Assembly (NCBI GenBank): GCA_035283185.1
Contig: DATEUJ010000243.1
Coordinates: forward strand, 1-64,000
Length of the DNA: 64,000 nt
Direction: 5' to 3'
Origin: DASSFZ01 sp035283185
GTDB lineage: Bacteria; Chloroflexota; Anaerolineae; Fen-1058
The notes beneath the pieces were generated by a model that was not told the origin of the DNA, searched no databases, and worked only from the letters and a program-made list of their open reading frames with translations. Positions 8,451 through 15,392 of the stretch are shown in pieces (positions within the stretch are counted from its first letter, which is position 1; each line of letters starts with the position of its first letter). The position numbers and the translations under genes were made by a program.

Positions 8451-9677
8451 TCACCCCCGCAGCAGCGCCACCAGGCGATCCATCACCCGCTCCGCCACCT
8501 GTGCCTTGCTCATCACCGGCAGCGCTTCCACGCCGCCCCCCGCGTCGAGCAGCGTGACGCGGTTCGTGTCTACGGCGAACCCGGCGTCCTTCGCCGACAC
8601 GTCATTCGCGACAATCAGATCGAGGCCCTTGCTGTCGAGCTTCGCCCGCGCGTGCTCGATCAGGTCCCGCGTCTCCGCCGCAAAGCCGATCACCACCTTG
8701 GGCAACTTCGTCGCGTCGCGCTGCCGCTTCACCGTTTGCAGGATGTCGGCCGTGCGCACCAGGCGCAAGTCGAGATCGGGTGTATCCTTCGTCTTGATCT
8801 TCTGATCGACGGTGCGCTCAGGCCGGAAGTCGGCGACGGCGGCGGCCATGATCAGCGCGTCGGCGTTGCGGCACGCTTCGAGCACGGCGTCGTGCATCTC
8901 CTGCGCCGACTCGACGTCGATGCGCTTCGCGCCGACCGGCGTGGTCAGCGCGGTCGCGGCCGCGATCAGCGTCACAGCCGCGCCGCGATCGATCGCCGCC
9001 TGCGCTAGCGCGAACCCCTGCCGGCCGCTCGAGTGGTTGCCGACGAAGCGCACCGGGTCGATCGTTTCGCGCGTGCCGCCCGCCGACACGACGACCGCGC
9101 GCCCGTTCAGCGCGCCCTGCCTGCCGAGCACGGCGCGAATCCAGCCGAGCAGCTCCTGCGGTTCGACCATGCGCCCCAAGCCGATCAGGCCGGAAGCCAT
9201 GCGTCCCTCGACTGGGCCGGCGATGTGCGCGCCACGTGCGCGCAAGCTCTCGACGTTCGCCTGCGTGGCTGGATGCTCCCACATGCCGACGTCCATCGCG
9301 GGCGCGACGATCAGCGGGCACTTCGCGGCGAGCGCGCTGACGGTGAGCAGGTTGTCGCTCAGGCCGTGCGCCAGCCTGGCGAGGGTGTTCGCCGTCGCCG
9401 GGGCGACGACGATCAGATGAGCCGCGTGCCCCATCCCGACGTGAGGGACGTGCAGGTCGGATCGCCACAGGTCGGCGTCGGTCAACGCGGGCCGGCCGGT
9501 GACGGCGGCGAACGTCAGCGGCGTGACGAACTTCGTCGCCGATTCGGTGAGCACGCAGTCGACGAGCGCGCCCGCCTGCGTCAACTGACTCGCAAGATCG
9601 ACGGTCTTGTAGCAAGCAATGCCGCCGCTCACGCCGAGGAGAATGCGCTTGTCTTTGAGAAGAGGTATGGGTTCCAT
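8451..9677 (-). CDS. coaBC: phosphopantothenoylcysteine decarboxylase / phosphopantothenate-cysteine ligase
   Basis: This bifunctional flavoprotein joins cysteine to 4'-phosphopantothenate (CoaB) and decarboxylates the product to 4'-phosphopantetheine (CoaC), steps 2 and 3 of CoA synthesis. The CoaC half (about 1-180) has the flavin-binding start GVSGGIACYK, the probable active-site His79 (HVPHVGMGH), APATANTLA and PAMDVGMW at 126-133. The usual Asn of the PxMNxxMW motif is Asp here. The CoaB half has SAGGTRETIDPVRFVGN-SSG, MAAAVADFRPE and a KIKTKD lysine motif. The length of 408 aa is normal. No Shine-Dalgarno sequence is visible: a heptamer array (9682-9716) abuts the start codon. It is the last gene of the pantothenate/CoA run. 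Confidence 0.95.
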   Translation of the reverse strand: MEPIPLLKDKRILLGVSGGIACYKTVDLASQLTQAGALVDCVLTESATKFVTPLTFAAVTGRPALTDADLWRSDLHVPHVGMGHAAHLIVVAPATANTLARLAHGLSDNLLTVSALAAKCPLIVAPAMDVGMWEHPATQANVESLRARGAHIAGPVEGRMASGLIGLGRMVEPQELLGWIRAVLGRQGALNGRAVVVSAGGTRETIDPVRFVGNHSSGRQGFALAQAAIDRGAAVTLIAAATALTTPVGAKRIDVESAQEMHDAVLEACRNADALIMAAAVADFRPERTVDQKIKTKDTPDLDLRLVRTADILQTVKRQRDATKLPKVVIGFAAETRDLIEHARAKLDSKGLDLIVANDVSAKDAGFAVDTNRVTLLDAGGGVEALPVMSKAQVAERVMDRLVALLRG

Positions 9678-9681
9678 CGAT

Positions 9682-9716
9682 CAGTGGTCAGTAATCAGTG
9701 GTCAGTAATCAGTCGG
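9682..9716. repeat. heptamer tandem array A (CAGTGGT/CAGTAAT units)
   Basis: Five 7-nt units alternate CAGTGGT and CAGTAAT, ending in CAGTCGG. The array lies between coaBC (start 9677) and the preceding methyltransferase. It encodes that enzyme's last residues (RLITDH) and its TGA stop at 9695-9697 on the - strand. Confidence 0.9.
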
Positions 9717-10348
9717 GCGCCTTTTGCGAACAGGGCCAGGCCGTCGATCTTCTCGACAATGTCGATCCCGCCGAGACCCGCTTCGTGAAAAAGGCTCGTG
9801 ATGCGCAGCGCCGAGAAGCGGTGGTTTCGCTCGGCGACGCCGGCCCAGTTGACGAACGACTGCCGGTTGAAGCCGCCGACGCCTTGTCGGTCCACGTACG
9901 CCGTCGCGGCGGCGACGCTCATCTTCGGCGACGGGTTGAGCATCGCCACGAGGCCGCCCGGCCGGCACACGCGCGCCATCTCGCGCAGCGCGCCCGGCGG
10001 ATCGCGCTGCAGGAAGACGACGCTCGTCGCGGTGACGACGTCGAACGCGCACTCGTCGTAGGGCAGGCGCGGCAGCTCGCCGACGCGATACGACGTGTTC
10101 GTTGCTCCCTGGCGGCGGGCGATATCTGTCGCGCGCTCGATCATGCCGGGGTGCGAGTCGCAGCCCTCGGCGTGCGCGACGATCTTCCCGAAGCGACGCA
10201 CGAGCGCGCCGGGGCCGCAGCCCACGTCGAGCACGCGCGCCACGGGCGCAGGCGACGCGAACCGCGCGAAGGAGTCGAGAACCCGGCTCCAGCCGTCGCT
10301 GTCCTGCACAGCAGTGAAATAGTTGACGAAGTCGTCAATCGCGGCCAA
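9695..10348 (-). CDS. class I SAM-dependent methyltransferase
   Basis: The 217-aa protein has the Methyltransf_11 layout: motif I VLDVGCGPGALVRRFG near 39-54, an acidic residue after strand 2 (EGCDSHPGM), VVTATSVVFLQ, and motif III MARVCRPGGLVAML. The C-terminal third (KMSVAAATAYVDRQG onward) resembles small-molecule methyltransferases, but the acceptor cannot be named. Start is TTG 10348 with TAGGGGAG ending 4 nt upstream; no ATG fits. Its last six codons and the stop lie inside heptamer array A, so the original C-terminus may have been overwritten. Its location between coaBC and a hydrolase in the CoA run may be incidental. Confidence 0.8.
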   Translation of the reverse strand: MAAIDDFVNYFTAVQDSDGWSRVLDSFARFASPAPVARVLDVGCGPGALVRRFGKIVAHAEGCDSHPGMIERATDIARRQGATNTSYRVGELPRLPYDECAFDVVTATSVVFLQRDPPGALREMARVCRPGGLVAMLNPSPKMSVAAATAYVDRQGVGGFNRQSFVNWAGVAERNHRFSALRITSLFHEAGLGGIDIVEKIDGLALFAKGARLITDH

Positions 10349-10359
10349 GCGTCTCCCCT

Positions 10360-10405
10360 ACTGATCACTGATCACTGATCACTGATTACTAATTACTGAT
10401 CAGTG
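10360..10405. repeat. heptamer tandem array B (ACTGATC/ACTGATT units)
   Basis: Six 7-nt units (ACTGATC three times, ACTGATT, ACTAATT, ACTGATC) plus AGTG fill the gap between the methyltransferase and the hydrolase. The hydrolase TGA stop (10400-10402, - strand) is inside the last unit. The unit family is the same as in arrays A and C. Confidence 0.9.
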
Positions 10406-11275
10406 CCTGTCCAGCCACTCGCGTACGGCTGCGATCACCGGCGCGCGCTGGTCGTCGCTCACTTCGCTGCATCTGACGCCGCTCAGCACGTCGTGCAGAT
10501 CGTGCTTCGCGCCGGGTATCCAGACGAGCGTCTTATCCGCCGCGCCCGATCGCTCGTAGGCCAGCGCGGCGCTTTCAGGAAAGGCCACGCTGTCGGCGTC
10601 GCCGTGCACGATGAGCGTGGGAATCGTGATTCCCGGAAGGGCGCGCTTGCCGAGCGGCACCATGTCTGCCGAGATCTTCAGCGAGCGCAGCGTCCGCGCG
10701 CGGATGAACTTATCGCTCTCCATCTCGAACTCGTACCTCGGATCCAGCCCATCCTCCGCCCGAATCCCGGTCGGGACGCGGTATCTCGGCATCAAAGACG
10801 ACAGCGCGCGGAACGCGAGATCCAGGACACGAGGGATGTGGAAGACCGTGCGAAAGGGTGGGGCGAAGAGGATCATGCCTCTGACGGCCTGCCCGTTGCG
10901 TGCGACCCACGCCAGCGCGTATGCCGCGCCCAGGCTGTATCCGGCCACGAAGTGCGCAGCGTCGCTCGAAGCGTGGCGCGCCTGGATGAGGTCCGCCAGT
11001 GTGTCGAGGTTGCGCATGTGCACCTCGCAGCTCTCGACGTCCCCTCGCGTCCCCGACTCGCCGTTGCCGGCCAGATCGATCGCGTATACCGCCACTTCCG
11101 GCTTGAGCGCCTCTCCGAGCGCGACGTAGTTGTCGTTGTTTCCGCCGAGGCCGTGGATGCCGAGCAGCGTCTTCTTCGCGTCGCGCGATTCGGGCCAGAA
11201 ACGATACGCCACGCGGCCATCGCGAGTGTCGAGATACTCGACTTGCCCTCCGCTCCACCAGGTATATTCAGGCAT
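10400..11275 (-). CDS. alpha/beta hydrolase (lysophospholipase-like)
   Basis: This 291-aa protein has an alpha/beta-hydrolase core: oxyanion region LLGIHGLGGNNDNY, nucleophile elbow GYSLG (Ser of the triad), Asp in PTLIVHGDADSVAFPE and His in GAKHDLHDVL. A cap region lies between the elbow and the Asp. Such proteins hydrolyse esters or related bonds; monoacylglycerol lipase/lysophospholipase-type enzymes look most similar, but the substrate is unknown. No signal peptide is seen. The ATG lies within the end of coaX (8-nt overlap, ATGCCTGA), so it is translationally coupled to a CoA gene. Its own stop is supplied by heptamer array B. Confidence 0.85.
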   Translation of the reverse strand: MPEYTWWSGGQVEYLDTRDGRVAYRFWPESRDAKKTLLGIHGLGGNNDNYVALGEALKPEVAVYAIDLAGNGESGTRGDVESCEVHMRNLDTLADLIQARHASSDAAHFVAGYSLGAAYALAWVARNGQAVRGMILFAPPFRTVFHIPRVLDLAFRALSSLMPRYRVPTGIRAEDGLDPRYEFEMESDKFIRARTLRSLKISADMVPLGKRALPGITIPTLIVHGDADSVAFPESAALAYERSGAADKTLVWIPGAKHDLHDVLSGVRCSEVSDDQRAPVIAAVREWLDRH

Positions 11276-12062
11276 GCTCTCCCGGTTTGTTAAGCTCGTA
11301 TATCAGCCGCAGCCCTTTCAGCGTGAGCTGCAGGTCCGTGATATCGATCGCATCCGTCTCCGGCGCGATGACTTCGGCTAACCCCCCCGTGGCAATCACC
11401 GTTACTTTTGCGTCCGCGTTCGGCTCGGCCATTTCGCGTCTCAGGCGCTTGACCAGGCCCTCGACCAGCCCGGCGTATCCGAGCACCAGTCCCGACTGCA
11501 TCGTGTGGACGGTGTTCTTGCCGATCGCTCTCGGCGGCCTCACCAGCTCGACCTGATACAGTTGCGCGGCCGACTGGGCGAGCGATTCGAGCGCGACGAC
11601 GACGCCGGGCGCGATCGCGCCGCCGAGGTACTCGCCCTCGGCCGATATACAGTCGAAGACAGTCGCCGTGCCGAACGCAATCGTGATCGCCGGGCCGCCG
11701 TACAGGCGGTGCGTCGCCAGCACGTTGACGACGCGATCGGCGCCGACCTCGCGCGGATTGTCGACGGCCAATCTCACGCCCGTCTTGATGCCGGGGCCGA
11801 CGATGAGCGGCTCGACGTGCAGGTAGCGCCGTGCAAGCTCGTCGAAGACTGAGCGCAGCGGTGGGACAACGCACGAGATCGCCACGCCGGTGATCTCGCT
11901 GACCGGCATGCCGCTGGCCTGAAACAGGCTGAGCATGAGCATGGCGTATTCGTCGGCGAGCCTGTGCCGCTCGGTCGCAATGCGCCAATCGGCGACCAGC
12001 TTTTCGCCGCGAAACACACCGGCCTTTATCGTCGTATTGCTGACGTCGAGAGCAAGAAGCAC
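11268..12062 (-). CDS. coaX: type III pantothenate kinase
   Basis: CoaX phosphorylates pantothenate, the first step of CoA synthesis. The 264-aa protein has the ASKHA-fold start LALDVSNTTIKAGVF, GPGIKTGVRLAVDNPREVGADRVVN containing the catalytic-base Asp of the GADR motif, and IAFGTATVFD. In the last motif the family's usual Asp before xGTA is Ala here. Start is GTG 12062; there is no clear Shine-Dalgarno, because an octamer array lies immediately upstream. It overlaps the downstream hydrolase by 8 nt. Confidence 0.93.
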   Translation of the reverse strand: MLLALDVSNTTIKAGVFRGEKLVADWRIATERHRLADEYAMLMLSLFQASGMPVSEITGVAISCVVPPLRSVFDELARRYLHVEPLIVGPGIKTGVRLAVDNPREVGADRVVNVLATHRLYGGPAITIAFGTATVFDCISAEGEYLGGAIAPGVVVALESLAQSAAQLYQVELVRPPRAIGKNTVHTMQSGLVLGYAGLVEGLVKRLRREMAEPNADAKVTVIATGGLAEVIAPETDAIDITDLQLTLKGLRLIYELNKPGEHA

Positions 12063-12336
12063 TTTAGTCGGGTAGTCTGATGGTCGGGTAGTCTAATGGT
12101 CGGGCAGTCCGATGGCCGGGTGGTCATGTAGTCGAGTAGTTGGGTAGTCTGATGGTCAAGCAGTCCGATGGCCGGGTGGTCAGTCAGTCGCGTTGTCACA
12201 TAGTCGGATCGATGTTCCACCGGCGACCAGGACTATCAAACCACGTGACCGCGTGACTAACCGACCACGTGACCACCTGACTAACCGACCACGCGACCAC
12301 CTGACTATCTGACTACATGACCACGTGACTAAGTGA
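12063..12336. repeat. octamer tandem arrays in head-to-head orientation
   Basis: From about 12063 to 12212 the sequence is a run of degenerate 8-nt units ending in AGTC or GGTC (GGGTAGTC, TGATGGTC, GGGTGGTC). From about 12230 to 12336 units of the complementary type run the other way (GACCACGT, GACTAACC, GACCACCT). The halves are thus inverted relative to each other around a roughly 20-nt non-repetitive centre. The whole 266-nt gap between coaX and panC is repeat, and the panC stop TAG (12329-12331, - strand) falls within a unit. Confidence 0.9.
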
Positions 12337-13180
12337 ACCATGCGCCGCCTTCTCTCAGGAAGTTGTCGATCAGGCGCGTCTTGCCGATGCGGGCGGCCAG
12401 AGACAACAGCACGTCGTCTTCGACGCGGTCAAGCTCTCGCAGTGTGAGCGGAGCGGCTGCCGACACATACTCGGTTTTCGCCAGCGGCTCCTGTTCCAGC
12501 GTGGCCCGCATCGCGCCACGGATCGCTTCCGCGTCGCGCTCCCCGGCGTCGCAGCGCGCCTTCGCGGCGGACAACGCGCGGAAGAGAACGGTTGCGGCGC
12601 TCCGCTGCGCCGGGTCGAGGTACGCGTTGCGGCTGGACATCGCCAGCCCGTCCGGCTCGCGCACCGTCGGGCAGACGACGATCCGGATCGGCATGTCCAG
12701 ATCGACGACCATGCGCCTGATCGCGACAACCTGCTGCGCATCTTTCTGCCCGAAGTATGCCCGATCGGCCTGAACGATGTTGAACAGCTTCGTCACGACC
12801 GTCGCCACGCCGCGAAAGTGACCGGGCCGCGCCGCGCCTTCGAGCGTCTTCGTCACTTCTTCAACCGTAACGTAGGTCTGGAAGTCGGGCGGATACAGGA
12901 CCTCAGGCGCCGGGTGAAACACGAGGTCGACGCCGAGCGGCTCCAGGAGTTTGAGATCGCGCTGCAGATCGCGCGGATAGGCGGCCAGGTCTTCACTCGG
13001 GCCGAACTGTGTCGGGTTGACGAAGATGCTGACTGCGACGCGCTCGTTCCCGGCTTTCGCGCGCCGCACGAGCGAGAGATGGCCTTCGTGCAGGTACCCC
13101 ATCGTCGGCACGAAGCCCCACGTCCCGTGCAGAGCCGATTTGGCTTTTCGGAAGTCTTCTATGGTCGTGACGAGTTGCAT
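12329..13180 (-). CDS. panC: pantothenate synthetase (pantoate-beta-alanine ligase)
   Basis: PanC condenses pantoate and beta-alanine with ATP. The 283-aa protein shows PTMGYLHEGHLSLVRRA (HIGH-like motif), FVNPTQFGPSEDLAAYPR, FGQKDAQQ and REPDGLAMSSRNAYL (KMSKS-like), all in family order. The length is typical. Upstream, heptamer array D (13190-13217) lies between it and proS. Its last codons (WFT and stop) run into the octamer array. With panB, panE, coaX and coaBC it gives most of the route from ketoisovalerate to phosphopantetheine; panD is not in the window. Confidence 0.96.
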   Translation of the reverse strand: MQLVTTIEDFRKAKSALHGTWGFVPTMGYLHEGHLSLVRRAKAGNERVAVSIFVNPTQFGPSEDLAAYPRDLQRDLKLLEPLGVDLVFHPAPEVLYPPDFQTYVTVEEVTKTLEGAARPGHFRGVATVVTKLFNIVQADRAYFGQKDAQQVVAIRRMVVDLDMPIRIVVCPTVREPDGLAMSSRNAYLDPAQRSAATVLFRALSAAKARCDAGERDAEAIRGAMRATLEQEPLAKTEYVSAAAPLTLRELDRVEDDVLLSLAARIGKTRLIDNFLREGGAWFT

Positions 13181-13189
13181 CGGGTTTGC

Positions 13190-13217
13190 CGTGATTCGTG
13201 ATGCGTGATACGTGAGA
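13190..13217. repeat. heptamer tandem array D (CGTGATN units)
   Basis: Four contiguous 7-nt units (CGTGATT, CGTGATG, CGTGATA, CGTGAGA) fill most of the 42-nt proS-panC gap. The same unit type recurs at 17301-17328 upstream of panB. Confidence 0.85.
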
Positions 13218-13222
13218 TGACT

Positions 13223-14998
13223 TCATAGGCGAAACGGGACCTCGACGACCTTCGCTTGCACCTCCCGGAACATCGATCGGATCTCGGCTTGCAGGCGCGC
13301 GATCAGATCGGACTCCGCGACGATCTCCAGCTCCTTCCGGTCGCGCCGCTTCATCTCGACGCCGCCCTGGCCGAGCGACCTGGCGCTGACGGTCAGGCGG
13401 ATGGGGATGCCGATCAGATCGGCGTCGGCGAACTTGACGCCGGGGCTTTCGTCGCGATCGTCGTACAAGACCTCGATATTCGCATCGAGCAGCGTGTGAT
13501 ACACGCGCTCGGCGGTTTCGAGCACGCGCGCCTCGGCGCCGGCCAGCAATACCAGGTGCACGTGATACGGCGCGAGGGTGATCGGCCACACCAGGCCCTT
13601 GTCGTCATGATGCTCCTCGGCGACGCAGGCCAATAGCCGCCCGGAGCCAATGCCGTACGACCCCATGACGATCGGCTTCTGCGTGCCGTCGGCGGCCAGA
13701 TACGTAGCGCCGACCGGCTCGGAAAAGTCCGTGCCCAGCTTGAATATGTTGCCGATTTCGACGCCGCGCGCCGTGATCAGGGGCTGCCCACACTGAACAC
13801 ACGCGTCGCCGTCGCCTGCCGCCGCAATGTCGGCGACGATCGACGCGGCGTAGTCGCGCGGCGTGTTGGTATTGAGCAGATGATAACCCTCTTCGTTCGC
13901 GCCCGCGACAAGATTCGGCGATGCGGGCACCGCGTCGTCGACGACGACCGTCACCCCCTTCAGCCCGATCGGCGATGCGTATCCCGGCACCGCGCCGACG
14001 GCCCGGATTTCGTCGTCAGTCGCAGGGCGCAGCCAGTCGGCCTTCACCTTCAGGGCGTTGCCCAGCTTTGTCTCGTTCACCTCCATGTCGCCGCGCACGA
14101 CGGCGAAGACGAACTCCTCGCGCATCTTGCCGCTCTCGTCATGGCCGGCGATCATGAACACGGCTTTGGCCGTCTTGCTCTTAGGCACGCCGAGCAGCGT
14201 CGCAAGCGCCTCGATGGTCTTCGTCTCCGGCGTAGGGACCTTCTCAAGCGCCTTGAGTTCCTCGGGAGCGGCAGCCGGCTTCGCGAATCGGGCGATCTGC
14301 CGGTTGGCCGCGTAGCCGCAATGGCGGCACAGCACGAGCGTATCCTCGCCGATCGGGGTGAGATACATAAACTCGTGCGCCAGGCTGCCGCCCATCATAC
14401 CGACGTCTGCGCCGACGGTGATGGCCGGCACACCGCAGCGGTTGAAGATGTTGAAGTAGGCCTGGTAGTGCGCGCGGTATTGCCGATCCAGCCCGGCCTC
14501 GTCGAGATCCAGGCTATACGAGTCCTTCATCGTGAACTCGCGCACGCGGATCAGCCCGGCGCGCGGGCGCGGATCGTCGCGGAACTTGGTCTGGATGTGA
14601 TAGATCAACTGCGGCAGTTGCCGATAGGACTTGATCTCGGTCTTGCACAGATCGGCGACGACCTCTTCGTGCGTCATCGCCAGCACCATGTCGCGATCCT
14701 TGCGATCTTTGAAGCGGGCCATCTCCGGCCCGACCGAGTACCAGCGCCCCGTCGCCTGCCATACCTCGGCGGGATGCGCGACCGGCATCGTCAGCTCCTG
14801 CCCGCCGATCGCGTTCATCTCCTCGCGCATGATGTTTTCGATCTTGGTGAGCGAGCGCCGCGCCAGCGGCAAATACGAGAACAGGCCCTGCCCCAGTTGG
14901 CGGATGAACCCCGCGCGCAGCAGCAGTTGATGGCTAAGGGCCTCAACGCCGGCGGGGATCTCGCGCAGAGTGGAACCGAAGTGGTGCGAGAGTCTCAA
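13223..14998 (-). CDS. proS: prolyl-tRNA synthetase, bacterial type with editing domain
   Basis: ProS charges tRNA-Pro. The 591-aa protein has the class II core: motif 1 region (GQGLFSYLPLARRSLTKIE), motif 2 (RDDPRPRAGLIRVREFTMKDSYSLD region) and motif 3 (GSYGIGSGRLLACVAEE). A YbaK-like editing insertion lies at about 225-400, and the anticodon-binding domain is C-terminal. Start is TTG 14998 with GAGGA about 6 nt upstream; the TTG overlaps the TGA of the VapC remnant (TTGA), so translation is probably coupled to it. An essential housekeeping gene here follows a degraded toxin-antitoxin pair and may use its promoter. Confidence 0.96.
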   Translation of the reverse strand: MRLSHHFGSTLREIPAGVEALSHQLLLRAGFIRQLGQGLFSYLPLARRSLTKIENIMREEMNAIGGQELTMPVAHPAEVWQATGRWYSVGPEMARFKDRKDRDMVLAMTHEEVVADLCKTEIKSYRQLPQLIYHIQTKFRDDPRPRAGLIRVREFTMKDSYSLDLDEAGLDRQYRAHYQAYFNIFNRCGVPAITVGADVGMMGGSLAHEFMYLTPIGEDTLVLCRHCGYAANRQIARFAKPAAAPEELKALEKVPTPETKTIEALATLLGVPKSKTAKAVFMIAGHDESGKMREEFVFAVVRGDMEVNETKLGNALKVKADWLRPATDDEIRAVGAVPGYASPIGLKGVTVVVDDAVPASPNLVAGANEEGYHLLNTNTPRDYAASIVADIAAAGDGDACVQCGQPLITARGVEIGNIFKLGTDFSEPVGATYLAADGTQKPIVMGSYGIGSGRLLACVAEEHHDDKGLVWPITLAPYHVHLVLLAGAEARVLETAERVYHTLLDANIEVLYDDRDESPGVKFADADLIGIPIRLTVSARSLGQGGVEMKRRDRKELEIVAESDLIARLQAEIRSMFREVQAKVVEVPFRL

Positions 14999-15111
14999 GG
15001 ACGATCCTCAATCGCCCGTTCGACCGCCGAGGATGCCGGTTCACGGTCTTTGAGATATGCGATCAGCGCGCTGGTGTCTAGGCAGAGGCCGGAGTGGTCC
15101 ACGATTGCCAT
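14995..15111 (-). pseudogene. truncated VapC-type PIN toxin remnant (38 codons)
   Basis: A short frame starting at ATG 15111 reads MAIVDHSGLCLDTSALIAYL then KDREPASSAVERAIEDRP and stops. LCLDTSALIAYLKDREPASSAVE is the first strand and helix of a PIN nuclease, including the first conserved Asp. Full VapC toxins are about 130 aa with further acidic residues near the middle and end; these are missing, and proS begins at the stop. It overlaps the antitoxin gene by 34 nt. It cannot be an active nuclease. It is too short to appear in length-filtered gene calls. Confidence 0.75.
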
Positions 15112-15323
15112 GCCCGTTCGATCTGTTCCATCGCGCGGTCAAATTCCTCATCGTCTGCCAGCATACCGCGCAGAGCGAGAAACCGGTCAAGACGCGTCAG
15201 GCGCAACGTTTCGCCCTCGACAATCGCTTTGACCTCGTCGCCCTCGTGTAGTTTCAAAGCAGCCATCAGTTGCGTCGGAATGGCAATTGCATCTTCGTCG
15301 GAGCTTTTGACGACGATCGTCAT
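15078..15323 (-). CDS. AbrB/MazE-type antitoxin (VapB-like), orphaned
   Basis: The 81-aa protein (ATG 15323 chosen: GAGGAGG at 15330-15336 is 6 nt away; ATG 15329 would leave no spacing) has an N-terminal SpoVT/AbrB-like fold: IVVKSSDEDAIAIPTQLM then LHEGDEVKAIVEGETLRL. Its C-terminal helix (DRAMEQIERAWQSW) is where such antitoxins clasp a PIN toxin. Antitoxins of this type bind their own promoter. The adjacent VapC gene is reduced to 38 codons, so the protein is now either a free-standing regulator or a relic. Confidence 0.8.
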   Translation of the reverse strand: MTIVVKSSDEDAIAIPTQLMAALKLHEGDEVKAIVEGETLRLTRLDRFLALRGMLADDEEFDRAMEQIERAWQSWTTPASA

Positions 15324-15355
15324 CTGCATCCTCCTCGCTCAAGCACCCTAAACAG

Positions 15356-15361
15356 ATTGTA
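15356..15361 (-). promoter_or_regulatory. -10 element upstream of the antitoxin/proS transcription unit
   Basis: TACAAT on the - strand lies about 33 nt before the antitoxin ATG; no good -35 at 16-18 nt. The same hexamer is seen before the thiolase and DUF2142 genes. Confidence 0.4.
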
Positions 15362-15392
15362 GCACGAATCACTCGCCCCAATGCTCGTCGAC

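Noticed and set aside
12063..12336. Possible CRISPR array
   Set aside because: The units are 8 nt, contiguous and degenerate, without spacers or cas genes; it is a short-period tandem repeat.
13880..15232. 450-codon frame antisense to proS
   Set aside because: Shadow frame: the opposite strand carries every proline-tRNA-ligase motif.
14999..15392. Possible T-box leader in front of proS
   Set aside because: The upstream sequence is coding (antitoxin and PIN remnant) with no specifier stem or T-box consensus.
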